Of a DNA stretch of 64,000 bases, positions 11,866 through 24,455 are shown in pieces. The notes under the pieces were generated by a model. The model did no database searches, was not told the DNA's origin, and saw only the letters and a list, made by a program, of their open reading frames with translations. The position numbers were made by a program, and so were the translations under genes. Source of the DNA: Dipteronia dyeriana (lineage: Eukaryota; Streptophyta; Magnoliopsida; Sapindales; Sapindaceae); NCBI GenBank assembly GCA_032871835.1, contig CM065301.1:19609291-19673290 (forward strand), given 5' to 3'. Position 1 is the first letter of the stretch, and each line of letters starts with the position of its first letter.

Positions 11866-13060
11866 GCCTCAATTTGATTACGTAGGTTATAGCACTCTGA
11901 AGTGTTGTGTCCCACGTCTTCATGGAAGTCACAGTAATTATATTGATTTCTCCTATCAACTTGAGCTTTTATGGGTGCGGGCTTCTGTAGTAGTCCCTTG
12001 TCCCGAATGGCGAGATAAATTGTTTCGGGGGATACGTTTAAAGGGTGTAATGATCGTACCCTCTCTCGATTTGAGCTACAGGGGCTACCATCTTGGGAGG
12101 AGGATGAGAAGCCCGGAGAGGAGTTTTCCTTACTATATACCTCTCTGGCCAGGGTTGAGAAATGGGGAAACTGTACGTCGACCTATTGGGGGGTTTGTTC
12201 TGGTTTTTCTTAGCTGGCTCTGGCTTAGGTGTTTCCTTCTTCTGTCGCTTTGTCGTTCTCATATCATCATGTTCCATTTTGATCCTAAGATGTTCATCGA
12301 TTTCGACGTGCTCTAGAGCCCGGTCATAGGCCTCCTGGTATGTCTCTGGGGGTCGCTTGACAAAGGATCAGAAAAGCTTGCCGGCCATAGGTTCCTACTG
12401 AAATTGGCCAGGGTTCCTTTCTCAGTAAAGACTCTCATCTGGATGACTTCCTAATGGAAGCCTTCAACATATGACCGGAGCATCTCATTTAGGTCCTGAA
12501 TCAAATATTGTAGGTGTATGGGGTCCGTCGGATGTTGTTTGACCCCTTGGAACTGAGAGTAGAAATCGGTTGACAGCTTTGTAAACGAATCTATGCTACC
12601 AGCAGGCAGCTTTCTGAACCAAGTGTTGGCGTAATCTCTCTGAGTGGTAAGGAACATCCTGTACATGGCAGCCCTGGTGGTATTTTGGACTTCCATTTAC
12701 TGGATGAAGCTCTCTAGGTGGCTCATTGGGTCCTCTGTTTCGGAGAATTTATCAGTCGGCATCTTGAATTTAGGCAGGGAGCTCCGCCTCCCTGATCTTT
12801 CTAGTGAAGAGAGCATTCATCTAGCTCAACGGATCTTTCTTGTCCTCCTTGTGCTTTCCCACCTTCATCAGCCGGACCTCTTTCTGCAGTCTTATCAGTT
12901 GATCTCTCATGCGTTTGGTTCTAGGTTTCTTTTAGTTGACCTCGGATTCCTCGCTATTAGATTCTCATATGAGCTGGTGACCTCCACCCGATCATTTTTA
13001 TGGGCGGGATCTACTCGGGGGCTTTTCCTGCTACCTTCCTCTCTAGCTCAGGCTTCTTCT
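11866..13060 (-). pseudogene. Gag of element 1 (degenerate)
   Basis: A central capsid-like segment is at 12696-12451 (YRMFLTTQRDYANTWFRKLP, then SIDSFTKLSTDFYSQF). A charged, Lys-rich N-terminal part lies at about 13050-12780. A Cys/His knuckle-like motif is at about 11955-11880 (CDFHEDVGHNTSECYNLRNQ). Stops and shifts occur, for example after 12451. Gag would form the cytoplasmic particle that packages the element RNA. Confidence 0.75.
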
Positions 13061-13600
13061 CCTGAGGCCATCGGAAAAAGAACCTCTTATTGTTCCCGCG
13101 GTAAGGTATCTGCTGCAGATTTTACTCACCTGGGTTGGTAAAGTGATTTTTTACCCTAAATTGGGGGCATGAGCCCTAATCTATCCTGGATTGACGGTTG
13201 AAGCATGGCCCCCTCGCAGGCGGGCTCCGGAGAGGAGGTCCCAGGAGATCGAAGGCAGATGTCCTAGTTCAGGGCCTGCTCAGCTCCCCCTATGTGTTAG
13301 GGTTTGTTGGCTGGACTGCGATGCCCTCAGCAAGCAAACGGAGGTGGATATTTTCCACAAGGGACGCCACCTGTTAATCAAGCATGGCTTGGCTTATCAT
13401 AGGAGGACCAGAAGCCTGCGTAAGGGTTGGCTGGACCAAAATTTTGCTGCGGTACCTAGAATTTTTTCCTTTCTTTAGGGCCTTTCACGTTGATGCAGCT
13501 GAAGGCTGTTCTGAAGCTTCGGGTTATCCCTATGAGGAATGGAGCCTCATAATCACTGTAAACAATAGATTTGTAAGTGTAAAGATAACGATGTGGTTTG

Positions 13601-13618
13601 TTCCCACATACGGTGCCA
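13601..13618 (-). other. Primer binding site of element 1
   Basis: The minus strand reads TGGCACCGTATGTGGGAA, starting five bases inside the 5' LTR. Element 2 has the same site with one change (21615-21632). It is the expected place for tRNA priming. I do not assign the tRNA species. Confidence 0.7.
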
Positions 13619-13623
13619 GAAAG

Positions 13624-14907
13624 TGTTAACAGGAAATTTGCTCAAGATGAGAAATTCCTACTAACACCCTCGAGACTACTACCACGGAGGTAGTGGCCGG
13701 GGTCAGTACCTTAGATACCCGACCTGTTATGATAGAAATGAATATTCGAATGTTACTAGGATAACAAATGAGAACTTTATTATTGATCACTTATGGTATA
13801 CAGAAATCTCACAAATACGCTCTCAATCTCTCCCGGGCATAGAAGGGTGGCAACCTCATGCCTGTCGACTAGTAGATACAATGGTGGCCGTGTTCTCATA
13901 ACAGAATTTAGGCTTGGTCCCCTTCTATGTGTATCCCTATGTCTCATTTATACATGGTCCAAGTAATTGAAACGGGTGTATCTCTCGCCATGATTCTCTG
14001 GATCCGTCCCTCCTTATCGAACGGGATCCTCTATTGAAAAATCGTTGACTTCAAATAAATAACGGACTCGAAACTATCATTGGTAGAGATAAGTTTGTTT
14101 CCTCATTGGACTCGATCTCTTGCTTTTCGCTTACGTAGAGTTTTAATGTTCGGCGGAGTGTAGATTTTATCCTGTGTGTATTAATGGCATGATTCTTCAT
14201 TGAGTATAGTTAGCTGTTTGTTGTTTCATAAGGCGACGTAGATCCCTAACTTAGTATTAGTACCAGAAGCTCAGCCCGACCTCTTCTGGACCCTCAGAGC
14301 TTGAGACGGCCTTGTGGGCACTTTCTAGGGGTAGTATGGATTAGGCGAGCTTCTTCTTTCATGTCCAGGTAAGTTAGAAATGTCCCTTAGCGATTTGGAG
14401 CATTAACTAAAGCATGAATCTGACCCACTTAAAGGCTCTCTTTTCCTATATGGTGGGGGTAACGAGCTTCTACAAAGGTTGGTAGGCTCCTGGTTTAGGC
14501 TATGAGTTAAATTTGACCTCGGGAAGCCTTAATCTAGAAGGAGCTCCCTTTGTTTATGTCGGGATTCACCTTAAATGTTCCATGAGTTCGGTGACCTTTC
14601 TTTGCTTTCACGGAGTGGTTCCGAGGCCAGACCTCAGTAACCAAGGTTTGGAGATAAGTGGTCTCGGGGAGCCTGGATAACCACGTATCGTGTTTTGCCC
14701 GAATTCCAATGTTGGCGCGAAGGGCTCGATCTGGTCATGACGAGATCTATTCTTGATAGTCCTAAAGCTCGATAACCCTTCCGCGGTGTAGCTCTATGGC
14801 TCGCCCTTAGAATCTGGGATTCAATGTACAGTGAACTCGGGCTTTGACTCAAGTTAGGGGAGTGGAAAATTTCTCTTTATTCCCCTAGCCAAATTTTGCT
14901 ATTAATA
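13624..14907 (-). repeat. 5' LTR of element 1
   Basis: It begins tgttaacagg and ends ttaata, a one-base change from the ttaaca end of the other LTR. It is followed by taatg, the right target duplication. 1284 bp, partner of 2031-3326. Confidence 0.92.
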
Positions 14908-15009
14908 TAATGTATCTCGCTTCCTCGATGATTCCTCATTTATAGTTTAAGCTCTTTTCCTGTTATGCGAGAGGATATCTTATCATGGCGATCTCGGCCG
15001 AGCAAATCA

Positions 15010-15560
15010 GTATTTTGACCTTCTTGGGAGTAAAAGCCCGACCAAGGTATCAGAATGGCTATTTAGCTATTCCCTGGTTTCGAGATCTAAATGGCAACTA
15101 TGCTCTAACACTAAGACCCTTCTTGGGGGTGGTAGCTCGACCAAGGCATCAGGAGGGCTATCTAGCTTTTTTCTGGTCTCGAGATCCAGATGACAACTAT
15201 GTTCTTACACTCAGACCTTTCTTGAGAGTGGTAGCCCGTCCAAGACATTAGGAGGGCTATCTAGTTATTTCCTGGTCTCGAGATCTGGATGGCAACTGTG
15301 CTCTTACACTCATACCTTTCTTGGGAATGGTAGCCCGACCAAGGCATCAGGATGGCTATCTAGTTATTTCCTGGTTTTGAGATCTGGATGGCAATTTTGC
15401 TCTTACACTCAGACCCTTATTGGGAATGATAGCCAGACCAAGGCATCAGGAAAACTATCTAGCTATTTCCTGGTCTAGAGATCTGGATGGAAACTATGCT
15501 CTTACACTCAAACTCTTCTTGGCGGGGGGTGGTGTCCTGCCAAGGCATCAAGTGTAGCGA
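15010..15560. repeat. 99-bp tandem array of element 2
   Basis: The shared anchor (cccgaccaagg and variants) occurs at 15040, 15139, 15238, 15337 and 15436, exactly 99 bp apart, with a final imperfect unit. The plus-strand frame stays open over 2.7 units (14985-15251), with the unit phrase VVARPRHQEGYLA. Confidence 0.9.
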
Positions 15561-15764
15561 GGCGGCTTCCCCGGCTAATCCCTGATCTTGAAGTGGTTAT
15601 GTCAAACTTACCAGTGTAGAACCTAATCGGATACAGAGAAATTAATGTAGAATATAATTGGATATAGAGAAAGCAGACTTTATTGATGATGAAAAATGGA
15701 GTACATTGTTGTTGGGAATTTCATTGAAACCTAAATGGAGGTAGTCTGCTCACGAGTCCCCTGT

Positions 15765-16980
15765 TTAAGGGTAGTACTTCCTCAAGTGATCTGCATTCCA
15801 GGTGTGATCGATGGGTCGACAATCCATGTCTCGAGCTTATACGCCCTATTACGGACCACTACCTCCACCAAGTATACCCCTTCCAAGTTGGGCCCTAGAA
15901 CCCCGTCTGACCTCTTTCTGGTATTCAATGCACTTTCCTGAGAACTAGATCCACTTCCTTAAAGTTTCGGGCTCTAAACTTCCTGTTGAAGTACCTAGCG
16001 ATCTTGCTCTCGTAAATCGCCACTTTCTCAGCTACCCGATCTTGTTTTTCTTCCAAGAGATCTAGATTAGCCCTTAGCTTAACCTCATTGCTTCCATGTT
16101 CAAAGTGTTGCACTATGAAGGAGGTTAGTTTGTGCTCGATGGGAAGAACTGCTTCAACTCTGAATGCTAAGGAATAGGGTGTCTCTCCAGTGGTTGTTCC
16201 TTTTGTAGTCTGGTAAACCCAAAGAACCTCGGGAAGCTCTTCGGCCCATTTAACATTCTCTGCTATAATTTCTTCTTTAACAGCTTCTTGATAGTCTTAT
16301 CGGTGGATTCTACCAGCCCATTAGTCTAAGGGTGGGCTACTGAAGCAAACCTAAGGTCGATTCTCAAGCCTTCGTAAAAGTCCTTGAATCGACCATCATC
16401 AAACTGCTTGTCTACGTCGGCTACAATGATGAGATTGGTTCTGAATCCATAGACCACATTGTTTTTAATGAACCTTGTCATATTCTCTTTCGATATCTAT
16501 GAGAGCGGTGTGGCATCGACCCACCATGTAAAATAGTCGATCGCCATAATAGCATGATTGGTTTTTCCATGAGCGGTGAGAAGCTGTCTGATCAAGTCGA
16601 ATCCCCATATAGCAAATGGGTAAGGTGAGCTGAGTGATGATAACCGCTCTGGTGGGAGCTGACTCAAGTTCAAGGTCTTCTAGCATGGTTCACAGGATTG
16701 TACAAAGCTCTTTGCGTCTTGATGAATAGTTAGCCAGTAATACCCCATACGGAGTACCTGATATGCTAGAGCTTCATCACCAATGTGGTTCCCGCAGTCT
16801 CTAGAGTGAACCTTTCTCAATGCCCATTTGGAATCATCGGGATGCAAACGCCGAAGCAGGGGAAGTGACATGCCCCTCCTATAGAGGTATCCGTCTACCA
16901 GGCAATATCGGACAAAGAGCCTCTTAATTCATCTGGCTTGACCGGGCTCCTCGGGAAGCTTCCCTTCTTAGAGATAAACC
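15765..16980 (-). pseudogene. Integrase region of element 2 (degenerate)
   Basis: The zinc-binding N-terminus is at 16871-16680 (VHSRDCGNHIG, GYYWLT, CEPC). A broken catalytic core follows through 16650-16200. The C-terminal end reads DHTWNADHLRKYYP with a stop at 15765-15767. The copy parallels element 1 closely but has its own lesions. Confidence 0.8.
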
Positions 16981-17075
16981 ACTATTAGATCCATCCAGCA
17001 AGGCTGACGGTTCAAGGTACAAATCTCTTTGCCTGTTGCTATGCTTGGTTAGGAGATCACTTGGAGAGGAAATCC

Positions 17076-17474
17076 TCATGGTAAGGCTTGGCCACCATTC
17101 ATAGCTATCTTGGCTAGGAAAACTGCTCGATTATTCTGTTGTCGAGGCACCTTCTCGATCTTGAATCCCTTAAATTTATTCTTAAGCAGTTGAACTAGCT
17201 TCAAGTAGGCGATCATGTTATCCCTTTTTGCCTGATAAACCCAAAAAACCTGATTGACTATGAGTAATGAGTCACTTTTGACCTGTAGGTAATCGGCCCA
17301 GAGATCGACAGTTGTCGTCATCCCTGCTAGGAGGGCTTCATACTCCGCCTCATTATTAGTGGCTTGAAATTTGAATCTGAAACAGTGGCAACACTCAGTT
17401 CCCTCTAGGTATATTAGAACTATGTCAGCTCCTCCCTCGGCTTGTTCGGACGCTCCATCTATGTAAAGATCCAA
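17076..17474 (-). pseudogene. Second (archaeal-like) RNase H domain of element 2
   Basis: An open stretch contains LYIDGASEQAEGGADIVLI, FQATNNEAEYEALLAGM and VKSDSLLIVNQV. The three acidic positions expected in this domain (D in YIDG, E in NNEAEYE, D in KSDS) are all present, so it is better preserved than in element 1. The ordinary RNase H is at about 17560-17900 in broken form. Confidence 0.7.
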
Positions 17475-18144
17475 AAATTGTAACCCACCGCCCAGCTGTC
17501 GAACTTTAAAATCTTCTCTGAGGCTATATTTTCCACTGTGGAGGTCGCATGGCCTGGAAGCACTGAGAACTTTGCCATGAAGTCCGCCAAAGCCTGGGCT
17601 TTGATTGTGGTCATGGAATTATACTTTAAATCAAATTAGGTAAGTTCTAGGGCCCATAAAATCAGTCTTCCAGATACGTCTGGCCTTTGTAAAAATTGGC
17701 GGACAGGTTGGTCTGTCACTACTGCTATTGAGTGAGCTTGAAAGTAAGGACAGAGATTCCTTACCGAAGTCACCAAAGCATAGGCGAACTTCTTCAAAAA
17801 ACTATATTTTTTCTCCGGCTTGGTTACAGCATGAATTACGTAGTAAATACGTCACTGGACCCTATATCCACATTCTTTGATCAAAGCCCAACTTACTGCA
17901 GTTTTTGAAACAGCCAAGTAGATTTGCAACTCCTCTCCAAGGCTTAAAGGCTTGCTCGCCCCCTGATCCAATTTCATTTCATGTTTTTTCCCTGCATGAT
18001 AGCTTTAAAGAAAGGGAGGCATTTATCAGTGGAATGAGAAATGAACTTGTTGAGTGTTGTTACCTGTCCGGTCAAGACTTGAACCTGTTTAAGTGATGTG
18101 GGGGATTCTAGGTCCAAGACAGCCTTGATCTTTTCTAGGTTAGC

Positions 18145-19002
18145 CTATATGTCTCTCTCACGAACCATGAAGCCTAGAAACTTTCTCATAGTTACCCCGA
18201 AAGCACATTTGGATGGGTTCAATCTCATATGGTTTTCCCTTAGGATCATGAAAGTTCTGTAAAGGTCATCCTGATATTCTTCTGTGGATTGTGATTTTGT
18301 GATCATGTCGTCGATGTACACCTCTATCGAATTTCCAATCTGGGGCCTGAATAGTCGGTTAACTAGCCACTGGCATGTTACCTCAACATTCTTAAGACCA
18401 AATGGCATCACTTTACAACAGTACAGACTTTGTCCGGTAATGAAACTGGTCTTATCTTGGTCGGCTGGATGTATCTTAACCTGGTTGTACCCTGAGAATG
18501 CATCCATGAAGCTCAGAAGCTTATTCTCGGATGTGGAGTCAACCAATCGATCGATCTTTGGTAAAGGAAAACTGTCTTTCGGACATGCCTAGTTGAGGTC
18601 GATGTAGTCGACGCACATTCGCCACTTCCCATTCGCCTTTATGACCATGACAACGTTGGTGATCCACTCAGGGTAGTGCGCCTCTCTGATGAAGCCTGCT
18701 CTGATTAATTTATCCACTTCCTCCTGAACCACATTATATCTTTCGGTGTTAAAGTGACGCCTTTTCTGCTTGACAGGCTTGAAGATCGGATCTACTGCTA
18801 ATCGGTGAGCAGCCAATGACGTTGGGATCTCTGCCATCTCTTCATGACTCCAAGCGAATATGTTGTTGAATTCTTTGAGAATCCCGATCAGACCTTCCTT
18901 CACTCTCGGCTCAAGGGTAGCTCTGACCTTGATGACCTTAGAATGATTGTTCTTCCTGACGGCTATCTCTTCTAGCTTGTCATAGGATGCCCGCTGGCCC
19001 AT
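18145..19002 (-). pseudogene. Reverse transcriptase of element 2 (nearly open)
   Basis: Two long open stretches, 19002-18589 and 18546-18145, read through the whole RT: FIREAHYPEWITNVVMVIKA, WRMCVDYIDLN, FMDAFSGYNQVKIHPADQDK, VMPFGLKN, VYIDDMITKS and KCAFGVTMRKFLGFMV. The catalytic YIDD box is intact. A single in-frame stop in the 18547-18588 gap separates the halves; a one-codon repair is not claimed because other lesions lie outside the RT. Confidence 0.88.
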
Positions 19003-19289
19003 TCCCTATTCTGTTCTTCTACATCTGGCATCACGGGGTCATCCTCTAGGTGATCTGTGGACTCTATATCTTCCAAAGGTCATCTCATATGTTTCCCCAT
19101 CCTGGATCGTTATAACCTGTACAGACTATTTTGTTAGAGCTGTCGGGGTTGACAGATACTGCATAGCACTTCCTGGCTGCTTGCTGGTCACCACGCACCT
19201 CCTCCACCTTGTCCCCTACTGGAAACTTTAGGACGTTATGGTAAGTGGACAGGACCCTCTTCAAGGATGACAAGAAAGGTCTTCCTAGT

Positions 19290-19545
19290 ATCGCATTGTA
19301 GGCCGATAGTGTATCACCACGAAGTCTTTCATAACATTTTACTAAAAAGGTGTTGTTCCAGCGATTACTGAGAGGATCTTCGACCCCACAGATATGATTA
19401 TGTCCTCAATGAATCCATACAACGGGACGTGCAGCTATTGTAACACCAAGGTTTCAAAGTCAGCATCTCCAAGGTATCTTTAAAGAGGATGTCGACGTTG
19501 TTGCCCGTGTCCACGAGCACGCGGTGGACCACGCAGTTGGCAATC
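19290..19545 (-). pseudogene. Aspartic protease of element 2, active-site motif retained
   Basis: The reverse complement around 19480-19520 reads RVLVDTGNNVDILF, keeping the catalytic D-T-G that element 1 has lost. The surrounding frame is shifted relative to its neighbours. Confidence 0.7.
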
Positions 19546-19879
19546 TATACTGTGACCACCATGGGATCGTCATGAGGCTGCACGGTGTTGTAGACATCCA
19601 CCTCGGTGAAAACAATTTGTGTTGACTAATAGGGGTCAGTCGAGCTCTGGTCGACCTTGAAGATACCTCGCTCTTCATCTATACAAAGGATCTTCCTCGT
19701 GTGGTTTTTTCTAGAATTATTAGAGGTGCTAGCCAAAGTGGGCCCTACGATGATGGTATGTATCATCTGGATTTGTTGTATCAGTTTCTCTTCTCGGCGT
19801 ACTTGTGGATATCAGCTTGTACTTCCCTTTCAGTCTGAATATTATCCCTGACCTGACGCAAGAACTCTATCAAACATCT

Positions 19880-21060
19880 TCCACTTATCAAAGCCTCGAT
19901 CTAGGTTACGCTGGTTGCAGCACTCCGAAATGTTGTGACCCACGTCCTTATGGAAGTCGTAGGAATTGTACCGATTTCTCCTATTGACTGGGGTTTTCAT
20001 AGGTACGGGCTTTTGTAGTTGGCCTTTATCCCAAATGGCAAGATAGATTGTTTCACAGGATGCATTTAAAAGGTTGTAGTGATCATACCCTCTCTCATCT
20101 CACGTTACAAGGGCTACTGTTCTAAAAGGAGGCGAAGCCCGCAGAGGGGTTTGCCATACTGGATACCTTTCTTGATTGGGTTAAGAAACAGGGAAGCAGT
20201 ATGTCTACCTATTGGGAGGTTTGTTCTGATTTTTTTGAGCTGACTCAGATCTAGAAGCTTCCTCCTTTTGACGCTTCACCGTTCTCAAATCGTCATGCTC
20301 CATCTTGACCTTAAGCTGTTCATCAATTTCGACTTGCTCTAGAGCCCGATTATAGGCTTCCTGGTAGGTCTCTAGAGGTCGCTTGGAAAATGATCAGAAA
20401 AGCTTACCCAGCCCACAGGTTCCGCCTGAAATTGGCAAAAGACTCTTTTTCAACGAAGACCCCCATCGGATGACTTCCTTATGGAAGTGTTCCACGTATG
20501 ATCAGAGTGTCTCACCTCGCTCCTGGATCACATGTTGTAGGTGTATGGGATCATTTGGACGCGGTTTGACCCCTTATAGTTTTGTGAAAGAATCCACGCT
20601 ACCAGCAGACAACTTCCTGAACCATATATTTACGTAGTCGATCAGGGTGGTAGGGAACATCCTGCACATGGCAGCCCTGGTGGTATTTTAGACTTTCATT
20701 TGCTGGAAGAATCTCTCCACGTGGCTCAATGGTCTTCTGTCCCCGAAAATTTATCAGTAGGCATCTTGAATTTTGGTGAGACCTCCTCCTCCCGGATCCT
20801 TCTGGTGAATGGAGCATTCATCTCGTTCAAAAGATATTTCTTGTCCTCCTTGTACTTTCCCTTCTTTATCTGCTGGATCTCCTTATGTAGCTTTGTCAGC
20901 TGGTCTCTTAAGCGCTTGTTCTCGGGTTTCTTCGAGTTGACCTCTGATTTCTCGCTGTCAGATCCCTTTGAAGAACCAGCGATCTCTACTCGATCCTCTT
21001 TATGAATGGGATCTACCTGGGGGCTTCACTGACTACCTTACCCTCTAGCCCGGGCTTTCC
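19880..21060 (-). pseudogene. Gag of element 2 (degenerate)
   Basis: A charged N-terminal region (KKPENKRLRDQLTKLHKEIQ) is at about 20950-20890, and the MNAPFTRRIREEEV stretch near 20820-20780. A broken capsid-like segment follows. A knuckle-like motif YDFHKDVGHNISECCNQRN lies near 19950-19895, with the first cysteine missing compared with element 1. Stops are frequent. Confidence 0.65.
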
Positions 21061-21614
21061 TCATTGAAGTCGCCGGGTGAGGAGCCTCTCACTACTCCTA
21101 GGGCAGGGCGTCCACTGTAGATTTAACTCACCTGGGCTGGTAATGTGATGGTCCAAGGAACTAGGGGAATAGGCCCTAGCCTATCCCGGATCGAAGGTTG
21201 GGGCCCAATTCTATCACGGTCTGGCTCTGGAAGAGGAGGTCCTAAACGATCAAAGATGGGCTATCTAGCCCCGGGTCTGCTTGGCTCTCTCTGATTATTG
21301 GGATTTTCTGGCTGGGCTGTAATGCCTTCAGCAAGCAGGCGAAGGTGAAGGCGGACGTTCTTCACGAAGGCTGCCGCTTGTTGGTCTAGTGCGGTCTTGC
21401 TTATCATAGGGGGATCAAAAGCTCGTACAGTGGTTGGCTGGTCCGGAACCTGGCTGTGGTGCCCTAATTTTCTCTCCTTCTTCGGGGCCTTTTGTGTCGA
21501 TGCAGTCGAAGGTTATCCTAAAGCTTCGAGTTGTCCCTGGGATGAGCGGAGCCTCAAAACTCCTGCAAAACAACAAACACGTAACTGTTGATTTGATTAA
21601 TTGGGTATGGATGT

Positions 21615-21632
21615 TTCCCACAGACGGTGCCA
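21615..21632 (-). other. Primer binding site of element 2
   Basis: The minus strand reads TGGCACCGTCTGTGGGAA, five bases inside the 5' LTR. It matches the element 1 site except at one base. tRNA species not assigned. Confidence 0.7.
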
Positions 21633-21637
21633 AAAAG

Positions 21638-22824
21638 TGTTAACTAAAAATTTACACGAGGTGAGAAAACCCAGTTAACACCCTCGAGACCACTACCATA
21701 GAGGTGGTGGCCGGGGTTGATACCTTAGGTACCTAACCTATTCGAACAGAGGTGGATGTTTGAATGTGAATACAATAAGAATGGGAATATAAATCTTTAT
21801 GATTACGTATGTCGTACAAAAACCTCTCAAATACAGTCTCTCAAATACTCTCAGTCTCGCTGGAGTATAGTAGGGTGGCAACCTAGTGTCTGTCAAAAAG
21901 TAGAATACTACAGCGACCGTGTTCTGATTACAGAATTTAGGCCAAGAATCGACTCTCACTCTTTTTCTTTGCTTTCTCTATTCGTTGCTCACTCTTCATC
22001 CCGATGATCATGCTTGGCCATTTATACACAGTCCTATTAGGTCAAATCTCATCATTCTCCCGTCATTATTCTCTTAATCAAATCCCCTCTTTATTGGGCG
22101 AGATCCTTCATTTAAATGTTATTGATTTCTGCTTAATTATGGAATCGAGAATATCTGGAAAAATGATAAGTTTGTTTCCTCTTTGGACTCAATCACCTGC
22201 CTTGCACGCACCCGGTGGTTTAATATTCGTTGGAGTGTAGATATGATCATGTGTGTCTTCAAGATGTGAGGCCTCATGGAGGTCGTCGCGCACGGTGTTT
22301 GTACCCTCAACGAATGGGAGAGGTATATCTATGTCCTGCTTGTAGATAGTAGGAGCTTGGTGTGACCCTTCCAGATCCTTTAAAGCTTGATAATACCCTA
22401 ATTAGCGCTCTTTGGCGGTAACGGAGCCTCATTGAGCTCCCTCCTTCTGGTCTAGATTGATTCAAATCTTCCATTAGTGAAGAAGAGCGATGCTATAGCA
22501 TTAACCTGAGGTCTTTATAAACCCATTTTTACGCCTGAAGAGGATGACGAGCTCCTGGAAAGGTTACGAGGTGGTTTCAACCTCGACGAACTTAGGTTGT
22601 CATGCGTTGGGCTTTCCCTAGGTGCTTATGACGCTTAATCCGATCTTGTCGGGCTCCACCCTGGGTGCTTCTAGAGCTCGATGATCTTTTCTCGCTTCTG
22701 CATGATGACTTCACAGCTTAACTCCAGGGTCTGGGGTTCCATGGTGGGTAATCTTGGGCTTGGACCCAGGCTAGAAGAGTGGAAAATATCTGTTTTGGTC
22801 CCTAGCCAAATTTGGCTATTAACA
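21638..22824 (-). repeat. 5' LTR of element 2
   Basis: It starts tgttaactaa and ends ttaaca. It shares the internal phrase 'aacaccctcgagaccactacca' and the ends with the element 1 LTRs but is clearly more diverged from them. 1187 bp. It is followed directly by RT coding sequence of element 3. The expected right target duplication would be gcagg (22825-22829); its partner is outside the window. Confidence 0.88.
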
Positions 22825-23549
22825 GCAGGTTTCATTAAAGAAGCCCGGTATCCCGAATGGATTGCCAGCGTGGTCATGGTCACCAAGGCATATAGGAAGT
22901 GGCGTATGTGTGTCAACTACACCGACCTCAACCAGGCGTGCCCAAGAGACAACTTTCCTCTACCAAAGATTGACCAACTTATGGATTCCACAGCCTGAAG
23001 TAAGCTCATCAACTTCATGGACACGTTCTAGGGGTACAACCAGATTATGATGCACCTCACCGATAAAGACAAGACTAGCTTCATCACAGGACAAGGTCTG
23101 TACTGCTACAAGGTGATGCCTTTCGGCCTCAAAAATACGGTGCTATCTACTAGTGATTGGTCAATCGGCTAATCAATCCGAAGATTGGAAAGACAATGGA
23201 GGTATACATATATGATATGATCACCAAATCTATAGAAGTAGAAGAACATCAAGATCATCTCCATAAGACTTTTCATCTAGTGAGGGAAAACCAAATATGG
23301 TTGAACCTCGCCAAATGCACCTTCGGGGTGACTGCAGAAACTTTTTTGGGTTTCATGATGAATGAGAGGGGAATTGAGGCAAACCCCGAAAAGATCCAAG
23401 CTATTCTGAACCTAGATTCTCTAACCACTCTCAAACAAGTCCAAGTGTTGACAGGGCATATAGCAGCACTTAACAGGTTCATTTTGAGTTCCAGGGATAA
23501 ATGTCTTCCTTTCTTCAAAGCCATCAAGCAGCGGAAGAACATGAGATAG
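22825..23549 (+). pseudogene. Reverse transcriptase of element 3, split by the element 2 insertion
   Basis: It begins at GFIKEARYPEWIASVVMV, so only the part from mid-fingers onward is present. MCVNYTDLNQACPRDNFPL and the YIYDMITKS box (about 23197-23223) are readable. The catalytic box is YIYD rather than YIDD, a change at the first of the two essential aspartates. The thumb (KCTFGVTAETFLGFMM) is open to 23549. Stops occur near 22998 and 23030. Confidence 0.85.
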
Positions 23550-23579
23550 GACTAAGACAGCGAGCGAACTTTCCAAGAC

Positions 23580-24455
23580 ATAAATGAGTACTCGTCAGCC
23601 TGCCGCTGCTAGTTAAGCCAATGTCAGGAGAGGAGTTACAGATGTACTTGGTCGTGTCAGAAAGGGCAGTAAGTGGGGCTTTGGTCAAGAAGTGCAAGGA
23701 TATGGTCCAACGACCTATCTACTATTTCAGCCACGCACTATCCAAGCCCAATAAGAACTACCTCCTCCGTGAGAAGCTCACCATTGCCCTGGTTACCTAG
23801 ACCTGGAAGTATCGCCCCTATTTTCAAGCCCATACAGTGGCGGCGGACGTATCCTGAAGGCTAGTCTTGTGGCTTTAGAGCTTACCCAGTTTGACTTGAA
23901 GTACAATTTTTGAACACCAATCAAAGGTCAGGCCCTGGCAGACTTTGTAGTTGAATTCTCAACCCTCTTAGGTGAAGGGACCCTGGCAGCATTAAGTCCG
24001 ACTCCTATGAAGCTTCGGGAGTACAACAATTGGCCGAAAGGTTGTGAAACCTGGATTCTTTACATTGATGGAGGGTCTGGACAAGTAGGGGGAGGAGTCG
24101 GTATAGTCCTGATCGACCCTGAAAGGACAGAATGCTGCCACTATTTTATGTTCGAATTTAAAGCAACCAATAATGAAGCAGGGTATGAATCTCTCATAGC
24201 AGGAATGAAAGTCGCCACTGGGCTTGGGGCCGATTATTTGCACGTCAAGAGTGACTCATTGCTCATCGTCAACCAGGTTACAAGACTCTACTAGGCCAAG
24301 GGCTACAACATGGCTGCCTACCTGAAGTTGGTCCAACAGCTAAGGGAAAGGTTCAGAGGGTTTCGGATTGAGCAGATTCCTCGACAGTAAAACCACCGGG
24401 CGGACGTCTTAGAAAAGATAGCTGTGAATGGGGGTCAAGCTCTACCTAAGGTAAT
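23580..24455 (+). pseudogene. Dual RNase H region of element 3
   Basis: The first, ordinary gypsy RNase H is at about 23640-23860 (LVVSERAVSGAL, YFSHALSKPNKNYLLREKL). The second, archaeal-like domain is at 24007-24455 (LYIDGGSGQVGGGVGIVLID, FKATNNEAGYESLIAGM, VKSDSLLIVNQV, HRADVL), with its acidic residues kept. The presence of two RNase H domains is the main reason for assigning these elements to the Tat group. A stop near 24292 breaks it. Confidence 0.7.

Larger units (their letters stand above)
2031..14907 (-). mobile_element. Element 1: complete Tat-like Ty3/gypsy retrotransposon, 12.9 kb
   Basis: Two direct LTRs (2031-3326 and 13624-14907) flank a 10.3-kb internal region. The flanks are caatg (2026-2030) and taatg (14908-14912), a 5-bp target duplication with one C/T difference. 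On the minus strand the order is 5' LTR, primer site, gag, protease, RT, RNase H, a second RNase H of the archaeal type, integrase, a 99-bp tandem array, an antisense accessory gene on the plus strand, and 3' LTR. The extra RNase H and opposite-strand gene point to the Tat group (Grande/Retand/Ogre relatives); the sub-lineage is inference. It is inactive: stops and frameshifts run through pol, and the protease has lost its catalytic Asp. It is the youngest of the three nested copies because nothing interrupts it. Confidence 0.9.
1..22824 (-). mobile_element. Element 2: Tat-like Ty3/gypsy retrotransposon, interrupted by element 1 and cut by the window start
   Basis: Read on the minus strand the order is: 5' LTR (22824-21638), primer site, gag, protease, RT, RNase H, integrase (ending at 15765), a 99-bp tandem array, then a break at 14913/2030 where element 1 is inserted, then the antisense accessory gene (1512 to beyond base 1). 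The 3' LTR must lie left of the window. The pieces belong together because the sequence left of 2030 (ending tccccttgcaatg) matches element 1's own spacer between antisense gene and array (around 6620-6640), and the element 1 target duplication joins them. The 5' LTR abuts directly on a broken RT of element 3, so element 2 inserted into element 3. Stops and frameshifts are frequent, so it is not autonomous now. Confidence 0.85.

Noticed and set aside
15010..15560. Regular repeats considered as a CRISPR array
   Set aside because: Whole 99-bp units repeat without unique spacers, and the context is a plant retrotransposon.
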